Assembly: GCA_050953425.1 (NCBI GenBank)
Contig: JBMNMQ010000005.1
Location: forward strand, 157,956 to 221,955
Origin: RUG100 sp050953425
Lineage (GTDB): Bacteria > Bacillota > Clostridia > Peptostreptococcales > Anaerovoracaceae
Reading direction: 5' to 3'
DNA: 64,000 bases
Below the pieces are notes generated by a model. That model was not told the DNA's origin. It made no database searches and saw nothing but the letters and a program-made list of their open reading frames with translations. Position numbers and translations under genes: made by a program. Within the stretch, counting starts at the first letter, position 1. Every line of letters starts with the position of its first letter. This document shows positions 24,918 through 35,843 of the stretch, piece after piece.

Positions 24918-25847
24918 GTGCAGGCGGAAAACGACATGAATCAACAGATGGAACAGCGGGCGGTGTCTTCGTGCACGATGACGCGGCTCGGCGGCGGCCG
25001 CGGCGGCGAGGCGCTGCTGATCGCGGGCAGCGAGCGGACCGCCCTTTATGACGGCGGCATGGCCTATGCGGCGGCGCAGACGGCGGCCGCCTGCCGGAGC
25101 GCTCTCGAGGGGAGGGCGCTCGATTATATTCTCCTCAGCCATACGCATTACGATCACATCGGGGCGCTGCCGGTGCTGCTGCGCGCGTTCCCCGGCGCGA
25201 CGGTGCTCGGTGCAGCCCACGCCCGCGAGGTGCTGGCCCGGCCGCACGCTCTGCGGAGCATAGAGGAGCGCGGCCGCGACGCGGCGCGGCTCTTCGGCGG
25301 CGATCCGGATCAGGTCACGACCGCCGGCATGCGCGTCGACCGTGTCATCGGCGACGGCGATGTCATCGATCTCGGCGGCTGCCGGCTGCGGGTTCTGGCG
25401 GCGCCCGGCCACACCGCCTGCTCGCTGGCGTTCGCCGTCGAACCGCAGCATTTTCTGATCAGCAGCGAGAGCGTCGGCGTGATCGGCCCCGGCGGCCGGC
25501 AGATGACCGCGATCCTCAAGAGTTATGACGGTGCCATGGACACGCTGCGCCGCTTTCGCGGCTGCCGCCCGGAGCGGCTCTACTGCCCGCACAGCGGCTG
25601 GCTGGACCGCGGCCGGGCAGCGGCGTTTCTGGACGGCTTTGAGAAGCTGGCGCGGGAGCAGAAGGAACTGATCGAAACCGCCGTGCGGCAGGGAAAGGGC
25701 GAAGCAGAGATCCTCGCGGCCTACCAGAGTCGCTACTGGGATGAGGCCTGGCATGATGTGCAGCCGCTCTTTGCCTTTCGCATCAATGCCCTCTGCATGA
25801 TCCGTCTCTTTGCCGGCGCGCCGCAGCGACGGCAGGCAGGAAGGTGA
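24918..25847 (+). CDS. Metallo-beta-lactamase-fold hydrolase
   Basis: A 309-residue MBL-fold protein. The metal motif is SHTHYDHIGALPVL (HxHxDH), followed downstream by APGHTACSLAF and ending with YCPHSGW as likely further ligands. Such proteins hydrolyse thioesters, phosphodiesters, lactones or other bonds; the substrate is not predictable. The start is given as GTG 24918 with AGAAGG nearby; ATG 24936 is also possible. The C-terminal residues 250-300 form a helical extension. Confidence 0.8.
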   Translation: MQAENDMNQQMEQRAVSSCTMTRLGGGRGGEALLIAGSERTALYDGGMAYAAAQTAAACRSALEGRALDYILLSHTHYDHIGALPVLLRAFPGATVLGAAHAREVLARPHALRSIEERGRDAARLFGGDPDQVTTAGMRVDRVIGDGDVIDLGGCRLRVLAAPGHTACSLAFAVEPQHFLISSESVGVIGPGGRQMTAILKSYDGAMDTLRRFRGCRPERLYCPHSGWLDRGRAAAFLDGFEKLAREQKELIETAVRQGKGEAEILAAYQSRYWDEAWHDVQPLFAFRINALCMIRLFAGAPQRRQAGR

Positions 25848-26203
25848 TCCGGCTGCGGACGCGCAGACCGCCTGCCGCAGCAGTGCGGTGAACACGGCGA
25901 AAGAGGCGCCCGGGGGACGCGGATGAAAACCGGCACGGCGAAAACAGCGGCAGAACTGCCGCTGAAATCGATTGACGGATATCCAAACGAGGCAAAGTGT
26001 GATAGAATAGAACACCGGCCGCACAGGCCGCGGACCCCGCCCGGCCGGCCGGCCGGATGCGCGGAAAGCAGAGTGCATAGAGGATCGCGGCCGGATGCGG
26101 GAACAGCCGGATGCGGGATGCCCGAAGAAGCCATACGCCCTGCGGAAAACGGGCTGCGGCCGGATCCTGACAGAACTGGAACTACTCGAAATGGTGATGA
26201 TGT
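25848..26203. other. Intergenic region before the M16 peptidase
   Basis: No gene is seen in these 356 bases. It contains an extended -10 promoter (26000-26008) and short GCCGGATGCGGGA-like direct repeats around 26090-26117. The sequence before the peptidase ATG has no recognisable Shine-Dalgarno site. Confidence 0.5.
26000..26008 (+). promoter_or_regulatory. Candidate extended -10 promoter of the M16 peptidase gene
   Basis: TGaTAGAAT (26000-26008). A TTGACG at 25972 is too far away (25 nt) to act as its -35. Leader would be about 190 nt. Confidence 0.4.
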
Positions 26204-27454
26204 ATGATTAAGACGAAAAAATTAGACAACGGCGTGACGATGGTACTGGAATCGGTGCCCGGCACCAATTCGGCGACCCTCGGACTGTGGGTGCGCACCG
26301 GGGCTGCCGATGAGGACGGAACCACCGCCGGAATTTCGCATTTCATTGAACACATGATGTTCAAGGGCACGGCCAGGCGGGATGCCCGCCGGATCGCCGA
26401 GGATGTCGACCGCATCGGCGCGCAGATCAACGCCTTCACCGGCAAGGAAGCGACCTGCTATTACGTCAAGACGCTGGCCTCCAACATGGAACGGTCGCTG
26501 GAAATTCTCCTCGACATGTTCACCGGCTCGCTCTTTGCGACGAAGGAGATCAACCGCGAACGCCGGGTCATCCGCGAGGAGCTGAAGATGGTGCAGGACA
26601 CGCCCGACGAGGATGCGCACGACACCCTCTGCGAGCAGGTCTTCCGCGGCAGTCCGCTCGCCCATTCGATCATCGGCACCGGCAGCTCGCTGAACCGCAT
26701 CAATCACAAGCAGATCGTCGACTATCTGCGGCGGCAGTATACGCGCGACAGTATCGTGGTGGCCGTGGTCGGCAATTTCGATGAAGACTTGGTCTGCGGC
26801 ATGGTCGAGGAGGGTCTGCGCGATCTGCCGGCTGCCAAGCCCCCGCTGGAGTATCCCGACAGCGATCCCGAGCCGACCTGCCGGGTTAAGGTCAAGGATA
26901 TCGAGCAGACGCACCTGTGCCTGGGGACGCGCACGATCCGCCTCGCCGATGACCGCTACTACGTCTTTTCCCTGCTCAGCAACATCATGGGCGGCGGCAT
27001 GAGCTCGCGCTTTTTCCAGGATATCCGCGAGGAAAAGGGACTGGCCTATTCTGTCTATTCGGGCAACAGCGCTTTTTCCCACGACGGCTACTTCCATATC
27101 TACGCCGGCGTGGCGCACGAAAACGTGCACCGCACGATTGCCGCCATCCGCGAGGAACTGGAGCGGCTGAAACATGACGGCGTCAGCGAGGACGAGCTGA
27201 CCAAAGCCAAGGAACAGCTGAAGAGCAGCTTTATCTTCGGTCAGGAGAATCTCAACGGCCGCATGTTTACGCTGGGGCGGGACATGACGCTGCTGGGCGA
27301 AGTGGAGACGCCGGACCAGGTGCTGGAAACGATCAATAAGGTGACGATGGCGGACATCGAGGAAGCGGTCGGATACATCTGTGACTTTGACCGCTATTCG
27401 GCCGTGGCCGTCAGCGGCCGCCGCCTGCCGCTGCGTCGGTACATGCAGGAATAG
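26204..27454 (+). CDS. M16-family zinc peptidase (PqqL/YmxG-like)
   Basis: A 416-residue peptidase with the inverted zinc motif HFIEHMMFKGT (HxxEH) near residue 45 and the downstream glutamate in INRERRVIREELKM. Family blocks LGLWVRTGAADE and FFQDIREEKGLAYSVYSGN are present. Length fits the processing-peptidase-like bacterial group that is often found beside dut and pnp in Bacillota; dut indeed follows here. Start ATG 26204 lacks a good ribosome binding site (GGTGATG only). Confidence 0.93.
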   Translation: MIKTKKLDNGVTMVLESVPGTNSATLGLWVRTGAADEDGTTAGISHFIEHMMFKGTARRDARRIAEDVDRIGAQINAFTGKEATCYYVKTLASNMERSLEILLDMFTGSLFATKEINRERRVIREELKMVQDTPDEDAHDTLCEQVFRGSPLAHSIIGTGSSLNRINHKQIVDYLRRQYTRDSIVVAVVGNFDEDLVCGMVEEGLRDLPAAKPPLEYPDSDPEPTCRVKVKDIEQTHLCLGTRTIRLADDRYYVFSLLSNIMGGGMSSRFFQDIREEKGLAYSVYSGNSAFSHDGYFHIYAGVAHENVHRTIAAIREELERLKHDGVSEDELTKAKEQLKSSFIFGQENLNGRMFTLGRDMTLLGEVETPDQVLETINKVTMADIEEAVGYICDFDRYSAVAVSGRRLPLRRYMQE

Positions 27455-27529
27455 CGGCTGCGCGGAGCGGCGGACGGCGGCGGGCAGCCGTACGGACGGC
27501 GGCCTGCCGGGAAAGGAAACGGAGACAAC

Positions 27530-27967
27530 ATGACGGAAACCATACGCATCAAATATCACAGCGACCATGCACCCAGGCTCTGCTATGTCGACGGCCGGAG
27601 CGACTGGATCGATCTGCACGCGGCCGAGGACGTCGTCCTCAAAAAAGGCGATTTCCGCCTCATCGACCTCGGCGTTTCCGTGCAGCTGCCGCCCGGCTAT
27701 GAGATGCTGCTGGCCCCGCGCAGCTCCGCTTTCCGGCGCTACGGCATCCTTCAGACCAACGGCATCGGCGTCATCGACGAATCGTACTGCGCCGACGACG
27801 ACCACCTGATGATGCCGGTCTACGCCACCCGCGACGCTGAAATCGCCGCCGGCGACCGCATCTGTCAATTCCGCATCTTCCGGCACCAGCCGGCGCTCGA
27901 GTTCGAAGAAGTGGAAACGCTCGGCAATCCCGCCCGCGGCGGGTTCGGCTCCACGGGCAGAAAGTAG
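27530..27967 (+). CDS. dut: dUTP diphosphatase
   Basis: A 145-residue trimeric-type dUTPase that hydrolyses dUTP to dUMP and limits uracil in DNA. Motifs: ASP-type motif 1 replaced by DWIDLHAAEDV, motif 2 APRSSAFRR, motif 3 GIGVIDESYCADD with the catalytic Asp, motif 4 AGDRICQFRI, and C-terminal motif 5 RGGFGSTGRK. Motif 3 continues CADDDH instead of the usual RG-E. ATG follows GGAAAGGAAACGGAG. The dGTPase gene starts 9 nt later, so the two form a nucleotide-pool operon. Confidence 0.95.
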   Translation: MTETIRIKYHSDHAPRLCYVDGRSDWIDLHAAEDVVLKKGDFRLIDLGVSVQLPPGYEMLLAPRSSAFRRYGILQTNGIGVIDESYCADDDHLMMPVYATRDAEIAAGDRICQFRIFRHQPALEFEEVETLGNPARGGFGSTGRK

Positions 27968-27975
27968 GTGTGCCG

Positions 27976-28974
27976 ATGATCGACCGTCTGGAACAGGAGA
28001 GACGCGAAGAGACCATCCTCTCGCCGCACGCCTGCCGGGCCGCGGAGAGCCGCGGCCGCCGCTTCTACGAGGAGCCCTGTGCGCTGCGGACCTGTTTTCA
28101 GCGCGACCGCGACCGCATCATCCATTCAAAATCATTTCGCCGCCTGATGCACAAGACCCAGGTCTTTCTGGCGCCGGAGGGCGATCATTATCGGACGCGT
28201 CTGACGCACACGCTCGAAGTATCGCAGATCGCGCGGACGATCGCCCGCGGGCTGGCGCTCAACGAGGATCTCACCGAAGCGATCGCGCTCGGTCACGATC
28301 TCGGCCATACGCCGTTCGGGCACAACGGCGAGGCGGTGCTCAACGAGATCCACCCCGGCGGCTTTGCGCACAACGAGCAGAGCCTGCGCGTGGTCGACGT
28401 GCTCGAGCGTCATCACGGAAGACAGGGCATGAACCTGACCTGGGAAGTGCGCGACGGCATCCTCCACCATACCGGGGAGGCGGAGCCGCTGACGCTGGAA
28501 GGGCAGATCGTCCGCATCAGCGACCGCATCGCTTACATCAACCACGACATCGACGACGCGCTGCGCAGCGGCGTGATCACCCAGGAAGAACTGCCCGCCG
28601 ACTGCATCGAACACCTCGGCGCCGGACACAGCGCCCGCATCAGCACGCTGGTCAGCGATATGATCCGCAGCAGCGACGGCGCCGGAGAGATCCGCCAGAG
28701 CGAGGAAGCCGAATACTACATGAACGCTCTGCGCGCGTTCATGTTCGTCCATGTCTACCGCAGCGAGAACGTCAAGAAAGCTTCCGATCTGGAGAAGGTG
28801 CGCCGCGTCATCACCGGCCTCTACCGCTATTACGTGCAGCATCCAGAGTGTCTGCCCGGTGAGCTGCGGCAGTGCAGCGGCACCGGCGACCGCTGTGACA
28901 TGGCCCGGGATTATGTAGCGGGTATGACCGACCGCTATGCCGTGGCTTCCTACGAATCCCTGTTCGTGCGCTGA
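27976..28974 (+). CDS. dgt: dGTPase-like HD-domain triphosphohydrolase
   Basis: A 332-residue HD-superfamily enzyme of the deoxynucleoside triphosphate triphosphohydrolase type. Key residues are in RLTHTLEVSQIA, the LGHDLGHTPFGHNGE block (HD) and IAYINHDIDDA. N-terminal SKSFRRLMHKTQVF is typical of the short Dgt-like group. ATG 27976 is used; GTG 27970 is possible. It follows dut closely and ends before a strong terminator. Confidence 0.93.
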   Translation: MIDRLEQERREETILSPHACRAAESRGRRFYEEPCALRTCFQRDRDRIIHSKSFRRLMHKTQVFLAPEGDHYRTRLTHTLEVSQIARTIARGLALNEDLTEAIALGHDLGHTPFGHNGEAVLNEIHPGGFAHNEQSLRVVDVLERHHGRQGMNLTWEVRDGILHHTGEAEPLTLEGQIVRISDRIAYINHDIDDALRSGVITQEELPADCIEHLGAGHSARISTLVSDMIRSSDGAGEIRQSEEAEYYMNALRAFMFVHVYRSENVKKASDLEKVRRVITGLYRYYVQHPECLPGELRQCSGTGDRCDMARDYVAGMTDRYAVASYESLFVR

Positions 28975-29034
28975 CCGCGTCCGGCGGCCGGAGCGGTTTT
29001 CTGCCTTCTCAGGCGGAGGGAGTAAATTTTTTCG

Positions 29035-29058
29035 GATTCTCAAAAGGAATCCTTTTTT
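29035..29058 (+). terminator. Terminator between dgt and dnaG
   Basis: GGATTC (29035-29040) pairs with GAATCC (29047-29052), followed by TTTTTT. Confidence 0.85.
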
Positions 29059-29093
29059 CTTTGGCGTATAAATGATTGGAGGGACGGCCTTGT

Positions 29094-30833
29094 ATGGTGG
29101 AAAGCAATGTAATCGAGGAGATTAAGAGCAGGTGCAATATCGTCGACATCGTCGGCCGGGTTGTCCATCTCAAGCGGGCCGGCAGCAGCTACAAGGGACT
29201 CTGCCCGTTTCACAATGAGAAGACGCCGTCGTTTGTCGTTTCCGAGCAGAAGCAGATCTTTACCTGTTTCGGCTGCGGAGCGACCGGCGATGTGATCGAA
29301 TTTGTCAAGCGATATGACAATCTGGATTTCAACGATGCCCTGGAAAAGCTGGCCGCCGAGTGCGGCGTGACGATCGAGCGCAGCTACCGGGGCAGCAAGC
29401 GGCGCGAAGAGCTGTATGAAATCAATCGGCAGGCAGCGATCTTTTTTTACCGCGCGATGCGCTCCGGACCCAACCCGGGACTCGAGTACATGCGCGGACG
29501 CGGCCTGCGCAAAGAGACGCTGCATGATTTCGGCATCGGCTATGCCGACGCGGGGTGGAACAGCCTGCACGATCATCTGCGCGGCCTCGGCTACAGCGAC
29601 GAGCGGCTCCTCGAGGCGGGTCTGCTCTCGCGCTCGAAGGGACGCTGCTACGACAAGTTCCGCGATCGCGTGATCTTCCCGATCCAGAATGCCGCGGGCA
29701 GGGTGATCGGCTTTGGCGGCCGTACGCTGCAGCCGGACGGCATTCCCAAATACCTCAACTCGCCCGAGACCAGCGTGTTCCGCAAGAAGAACAATCTCTA
29801 CGGACTGCATCTCAGCGGGCGGGCGATGCGCAGCGAGGGCTGCGCGATCCTCGTCGAGGGGTATATGGATGTGATCGCCCTCTATGAGGCCGGCATTCAT
29901 CAGGTGGCGGCTTCGCTGGGGACGGCGCTGACCGAGCAGCAGGCGCATCTGCTCAAGCGCTATACCGACAGCGTCGTGCTCTCCTATGACGCCGACAGCG
30001 CCGGCCGGGCGGCCGCGCTGCGCGGCATCGAAGTCCTCCACCGCGAAGGACTGCGGGTGCGGGTGCTGCACGTCACCGACGGCAAGGATCCGGACGAATT
30101 CGTCCGCAAACAGGGCCGGCAGGCCTTTCTCGACCTGATCGATGAGGCGCTGCCGTACGCCGACTACAAACTCGCCGACCTGGCGCAGCGCTACCACCTC
30201 GATCGCCTCGAGGAGCGGGCGGAATTTCTCACCGAGGCGGCCCGGCTCCTGCAGCAGCTGGAACCGGTCGAGGCCGATCTCTATCGACAGAAAATTGCCG
30301 CCGAGTTCGGCGTCTCGGAGGCCGCTCTGCGGGCGCAGATGGGCCGCAGCGTGACGGCTTCTCCGCCGGCAGGGGCGCCGCGGCGCAGCCGGCAAAAGCA
30401 GCGGGACCGGCAGCTGACCGCGGCGGAACGCAGCATGATTCAGCTCCTGCTGACGGATGCTTCCTACCTGGACAAGGAACCTGGCGTCACGGGCGTCTTC
30501 GTCAGCGAAGCGGGGAAAAGCATTTTAAAAGCGCTGCAATCGGTGTATAAGAAAGATAGTGACTTTGACCTCGCGGAACTGGAGCAGGTCCTTTCCGAGG
30601 AAGAACAGGAAATGGTGCGGGAGATCAGAGAGGAGGTCGTGCTCACCGGAGATCTCGACACCATCTGCCGTGACTGCATCCGCAAAGCGGAGCTGGAACA
30701 GTGGAAGGAAGAAGAAGAACTGCTGATTATGCGTCTGTCCATGGCGGACGAGGAAGCCAACCGGGAGGACATCCGGACTTTGACAGAACAGCTCATCGCA
30801 GTGCAGAAAAAGATCAAGTCAGGGGGAAACTAA
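29094..30833 (+). CDS. dnaG: DNA primase
   Basis: A 579-residue primase that makes RNA primers at replication forks. N-terminal CHC2 zinc finger: LCPFHNEKTPSF then FTCFGCGATGD. The central TOPRIM domain shows ILVEGYMDVIAL and LSYDADSAGRAAA. The C-terminal third is the helical DnaB-binding region. The start ATG 29094 is 10 nt after GGAGGG; the TTG at 29076 overlaps that site. The rpoD gene begins 1 nt after the stop codon, the classical Bacillota macromolecular synthesis operon arrangement. Confidence 0.97.
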   Translation: MVESNVIEEIKSRCNIVDIVGRVVHLKRAGSSYKGLCPFHNEKTPSFVVSEQKQIFTCFGCGATGDVIEFVKRYDNLDFNDALEKLAAECGVTIERSYRGSKRREELYEINRQAAIFFYRAMRSGPNPGLEYMRGRGLRKETLHDFGIGYADAGWNSLHDHLRGLGYSDERLLEAGLLSRSKGRCYDKFRDRVIFPIQNAAGRVIGFGGRTLQPDGIPKYLNSPETSVFRKKNNLYGLHLSGRAMRSEGCAILVEGYMDVIALYEAGIHQVAASLGTALTEQQAHLLKRYTDSVVLSYDADSAGRAAALRGIEVLHREGLRVRVLHVTDGKDPDEFVRKQGRQAFLDLIDEALPYADYKLADLAQRYHLDRLEERAEFLTEAARLLQQLEPVEADLYRQKIAAEFGVSEAALRAQMGRSVTASPPAGAPRRSRQKQRDRQLTAAERSMIQLLLTDASYLDKEPGVTGVFVSEAGKSILKALQSVYKKDSDFDLAELEQVLSEEEQEMVREIREEVVLTGDLDTICRDCIRKAELEQWKEEEELLIMRLSMADEEANREDIRTLTEQLIAVQKKIKSGGN

Positions 30834-30834
30834 T

Positions 30835-33147
<2,313 letters not shown>

Positions 33148-33151
33148 AGCT

Positions 33152-33883
33152 GTGCTGCATTTGAGCGATCGTCTGAAAGCCATCGCCCTGGAAATCCGGC
33201 ACGGGGAAACCATGGCCGACATCGGGACCGACCATGGTTTTCTGCCTGTCTATCTTTATCAGCGCGGTATCTGCCCCCATGTGATTCTCACCGACATCAG
33301 CGCCGATTCCCTGCAGAAGGCACAGACATGCTGCCGGCGCGAAATGCCGGAGACGGAGTTCGATCTGCGGCAGGGAGACGGCCTGGAGGTGCTCCGGGAC
33401 GGGGAGGTTGACACCGTCGTCATGGCCGGCATCGGCGGACTTTTGATGACCGAAATCCTGCGCCGGAACCCCGGGCACAGCCGCAGCTTCGGCAGGTTTA
33501 TTCTCCAGCCGCGCAGCGCCGTCGGCCCGCTGCGGCACTGGCTCTTTCACCACGGCTATTCGATCCGCGGCGAAGCGCTGGTGCGGGAGGGACGCTTTCT
33601 CTGCGAAATTCTCACCGTGGTGCCGGAGCCGGAAAAAATCGCCGATTTCCGCCAGGCGGCGGCAGATGCGGACTCGATCCGCTGGGAGGTGCCGGCCTGG
33701 TACGGGCAGCGCGGCGACGATCTGACCGTGGAATATCTGGGGCGCAAGCTGGCCCGGGAGGAGAACATCTTCCGCGAACGCAGCAAGAGCCGCTATGCGG
33801 ATGCGATGACGACGCTGGAGAACATCCGCTATCTGCGCGGCCTGCTGATGACGGCCGGGGAGAGACCGAATCCCCCGCGCTGA
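33152..33883 (+). CDS. trmK: tRNA (adenine(22)-N1)-methyltransferase
   Basis: A 243-residue SAM-dependent Rossmann methyltransferase that makes m1A22 in tRNA. Motif I is MADIGTDHGFLPVYL, followed by ILTDISADSLQKA and VMAGIGGLLM; the C-terminal third is helical, as in B. subtilis TrmK. The likely start is GTG 33152, 5 nt after rpoD, so it belongs to the dnaG-rpoD transcript. nif3 follows, an order common in Bacillota. Confidence 0.92.
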   Translation: MLHLSDRLKAIALEIRHGETMADIGTDHGFLPVYLYQRGICPHVILTDISADSLQKAQTCCRREMPETEFDLRQGDGLEVLRDGEVDTVVMAGIGGLLMTEILRRNPGHSRSFGRFILQPRSAVGPLRHWLFHHGYSIRGEALVREGRFLCEILTVVPEPEKIADFRQAAADADSIRWEVPAWYGQRGDDLTVEYLGRKLAREENIFRERSKSRYADAMTTLENIRYLRGLLMTAGERPNPPR

Positions 33884-33905
33884 ACCAGAACCGGGCATGC
33901 GCGGC

Positions 33906-33994
33906 GTCCTTGCCGGGTGCCTGCGGGCGGAACTCCGGCATTGGAGAAATTCTTAAAAGCGATGAGGTCCTTGCCGGGTGCCTGCGGGCGGAAC
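33906..33994. repeat. 28-bp perfect direct repeat between trmK and nif3
   Basis: GTCCTTGCCGGGTGCCTGCG plus GGCGGAAC occurs at 33906-33933 and again at 33967-33994, a 61-bp period. It starts 23 nt after the trmK stop. Confidence 0.9.
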
Positions 33995-34032
33995 AGGGCC
34001 GGCGGGGGTGCGCCGCCGAGGAAAGGAGAACC

Positions 34033-34818
34033 ATGCAATTTTCACAGCTGCGGAGTCTTCTCGAAGAAATCGCTCCGCCGCATCTGACCGAGGACTGGGA
34101 CAACAGCGGCCTGCAGATCAATGCCGGCCGCGGCGAAGTGCGCCGCGTTCTGGTGGCGCTGGAACTGACGCGGGAGGTGCTCGCCGAGGCGGAAGAGGGC
34201 GGCTTTGACCTGGTTGTCACGCATCACCCGCTGCTCTTTCACAGCCTGCGCTGCATCGACGCCGACGACGGACAGATCGGGGAATACGTCTGCCGCGCCG
34301 TTCGGGCCGGCCTCAGCGTCTGGTCCGCGCACCTGACTTTCGACAACGCTCCGCTTGGCAATAATACTTATCTTGCAAAGCTGATAGCCCTCGAGGATAC
34401 CGGCCGGCCTGCTGCCTGTGCGGAGACGGTGCCGTTTTTCGTCGGCAGCTGGCCGCGGCCGCTGCCGCTGAAGGAGGCCTGCCGCCGGGTCGCGACGGCG
34501 CTGCGGCTGCCGCCGCACGCTCTGCGGGTGGTAGACGGCGGAGGGGGCGCCTGTCGGCGCGTCGGTCTTTGTACCGGTGCCGGCGGGGAATTTGTCGATC
34601 TCGCCTGCCGCGAGGACTGCGATCTGCTGCTGACCGGAGAGGTCAGGCTGCACGAAGCGCAGGCCGCCAGAGCCCGGGGTCTTTCGCTGATTGACGCCGG
34701 CCACTACGGCACGGAGAAGATCTTCGCGGAAAACTTTTCCGCCCAGCTGCGCGCCCGGGCGGGCGAGGCGCTGACGGTGCGGGAGACGACCGCCTGCACC
34801 AATCCGTTCACGGACTGA
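34033..34818 (+). CDS. Nif3/YqfO-family dinuclear metal-centre protein
   Basis: A 261-residue protein of the Nif3-like (GTP cyclohydrolase I type 2) family. Metal-binding motifs are LVVTHHPLLFH, SAHLTFDNAPLGNN and, near the end, GHYGTEKIF. The short length shows it lacks the PII-like insert of the longer members. The biochemical role is unsettled. It sits downstream of trmK as in many Bacillota. ATG follows AAAGGAG. Confidence 0.92.
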   Translation: MQFSQLRSLLEEIAPPHLTEDWDNSGLQINAGRGEVRRVLVALELTREVLAEAEEGGFDLVVTHHPLLFHSLRCIDADDGQIGEYVCRAVRAGLSVWSAHLTFDNAPLGNNTYLAKLIALEDTGRPAACAETVPFFVGSWPRPLPLKEACRRVATALRLPPHALRVVDGGGGACRRVGLCTGAGGEFVDLACREDCDLLLTGEVRLHEAQAARARGLSLIDAGHYGTEKIFAENFSAQLRARAGEALTVRETTACTNPFTD

Positions 34819-34948
34819 TCCGCCGGCTGCGCGCGAGAGCAGCGGCCGCTTTTCGGGAATGGAACTGCCGGTTTTCCTGCCTTGATGCGCCGTCATGGCA
34901 GGAAATGATTTGCTGTTATTAACAGTATAATCCGGCATTTATTTATGG

Positions 34949-34954
34949 TATAAT
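34949..34954 (+). promoter_or_regulatory. -10 box of rnpB
   Basis: TATAAT at 34949-34954, eight bases before the predicted RNA start; no convincing -35. Confidence 0.6.
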
Positions 34955-34961
34955 CCACAAT

Positions 34962-35313
34962 GTTCGGGTAGTTCGGGTGATCGCGCACGCGAGTGTGAGG
35001 AAAGTCCGGGCTCCGCAGGGCAAGGGTGCCGGATAACGTCCGGCGTAGGCAACTATAGGGAAAGTGCAACAGAAACACACCGCCGAAACAGGGACGCAGG
35101 GCCGCTGTGGCAAGGGTGAAATGGCGAGGCAAGAGCTCACCGGCGTCATGGAGACATGGCGGCCGTGCAAACCCCACCCGGAGCAAGACCAAGCAGGGAG
35201 CAAGGCCTGCTGCCCGCAGGCCCCCGTCAGGTAGGTCGCTGGAGGCGGCCGGCAACGGTCGTCCAAGATAGATGATCGCCAAATACAGAACCCGGCTTAT
35301 GAGCTGCCCGAAC
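34962..35313 (+). ncRNA. rnpB: RNase P RNA, class A
   Basis: The catalytic RNA for tRNA 5' processing. The 5' conserved block GAGGAAAGTCCGGGCTCC (near 34998) and the 3' block ACAGAACCCGGCTTAT (35285-35300) are both present. Helix P1 is formed by GTTCGGGTAG (34962-34971) and CTGCCCGAAC (35304-35313) with one G-U pair. A T run follows at once. The gene is about 352 nt. Confidence 0.95.
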
Positions 35314-35414
35314 ATTTTTCAAGATTCAATCATGACCATATGCGAGTGCGAAAGGCGCGGGACCCGTCCGGTCGTCGGGTTTCCGCGTTCTGCCGCGATA
35401 CAGAGGGAGACAAT

Positions 35415-35831
35415 ATGGAAAAGAACAGTGCAATTATCGGAATCTACGATACGCTGAAAGACATGTTCATCGAAACTTCGATCGACGGGGTCCGCTATCT
35501 GACACTGCTGCCGCCGTTCAACCGCGAAACGGAGACGACCTACCGCTTTGAGACCTATGCGATTCGCGAGGACGACGAAGTCAGCTTTGACGAGGAAACG
35601 CGGCACTGGACCCAGCCGCTCTATGTGGTATCCTGGGACATCGACCGCGACGAGCTCAATGCGCGCGGCTGGTACGAGTATGTCGAAGATTTTGTCTGGG
35701 ATGAAATTGAGCACATTCGGACAGAGGGAAGCTATATCCTCAATACCGCCAAAGGGCTCAGCGAGGAAGGCGAGGAATTCACCCTCACCAACCCGTATGT
35801 GCCGCACGATTTTCTGCTTCCGACACTGTAG
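35415..35831 (+). CDS. Acidic protein of unknown function downstream of rnpB
   Basis: A 138-residue protein not recognised as a known family. It is acidic, aromatic-rich (many Tyr, Trp and Phe) and apparently soluble, with a beta-rich N-terminal half (IGIYDTLKDMFIETSIDGV) and a run of Glu before the end. No cysteine clusters, signal peptide or membrane segment. ATG follows GAGGGAG. It is 13 nt before the MATE gene, so the two are cotranscribed. Confidence 0.75.
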   Translation: MEKNSAIIGIYDTLKDMFIETSIDGVRYLTLLPPFNRETETTYRFETYAIREDDEVSFDEETRHWTQPLYVVSWDIDRDELNARGWYEYVEDFVWDEIEHIRTEGSYILNTAKGLSEEGEEFTLTNPYVPHDFLLPTL

Positions 35832-35843
35832 AGAGAAGGCGGT

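Noticed and set aside
29041..29093. Firm promoter for dnaG
   Set aside because: A TATAAA-like box near 29067 exists but no acceptable -35, so it is not listed.
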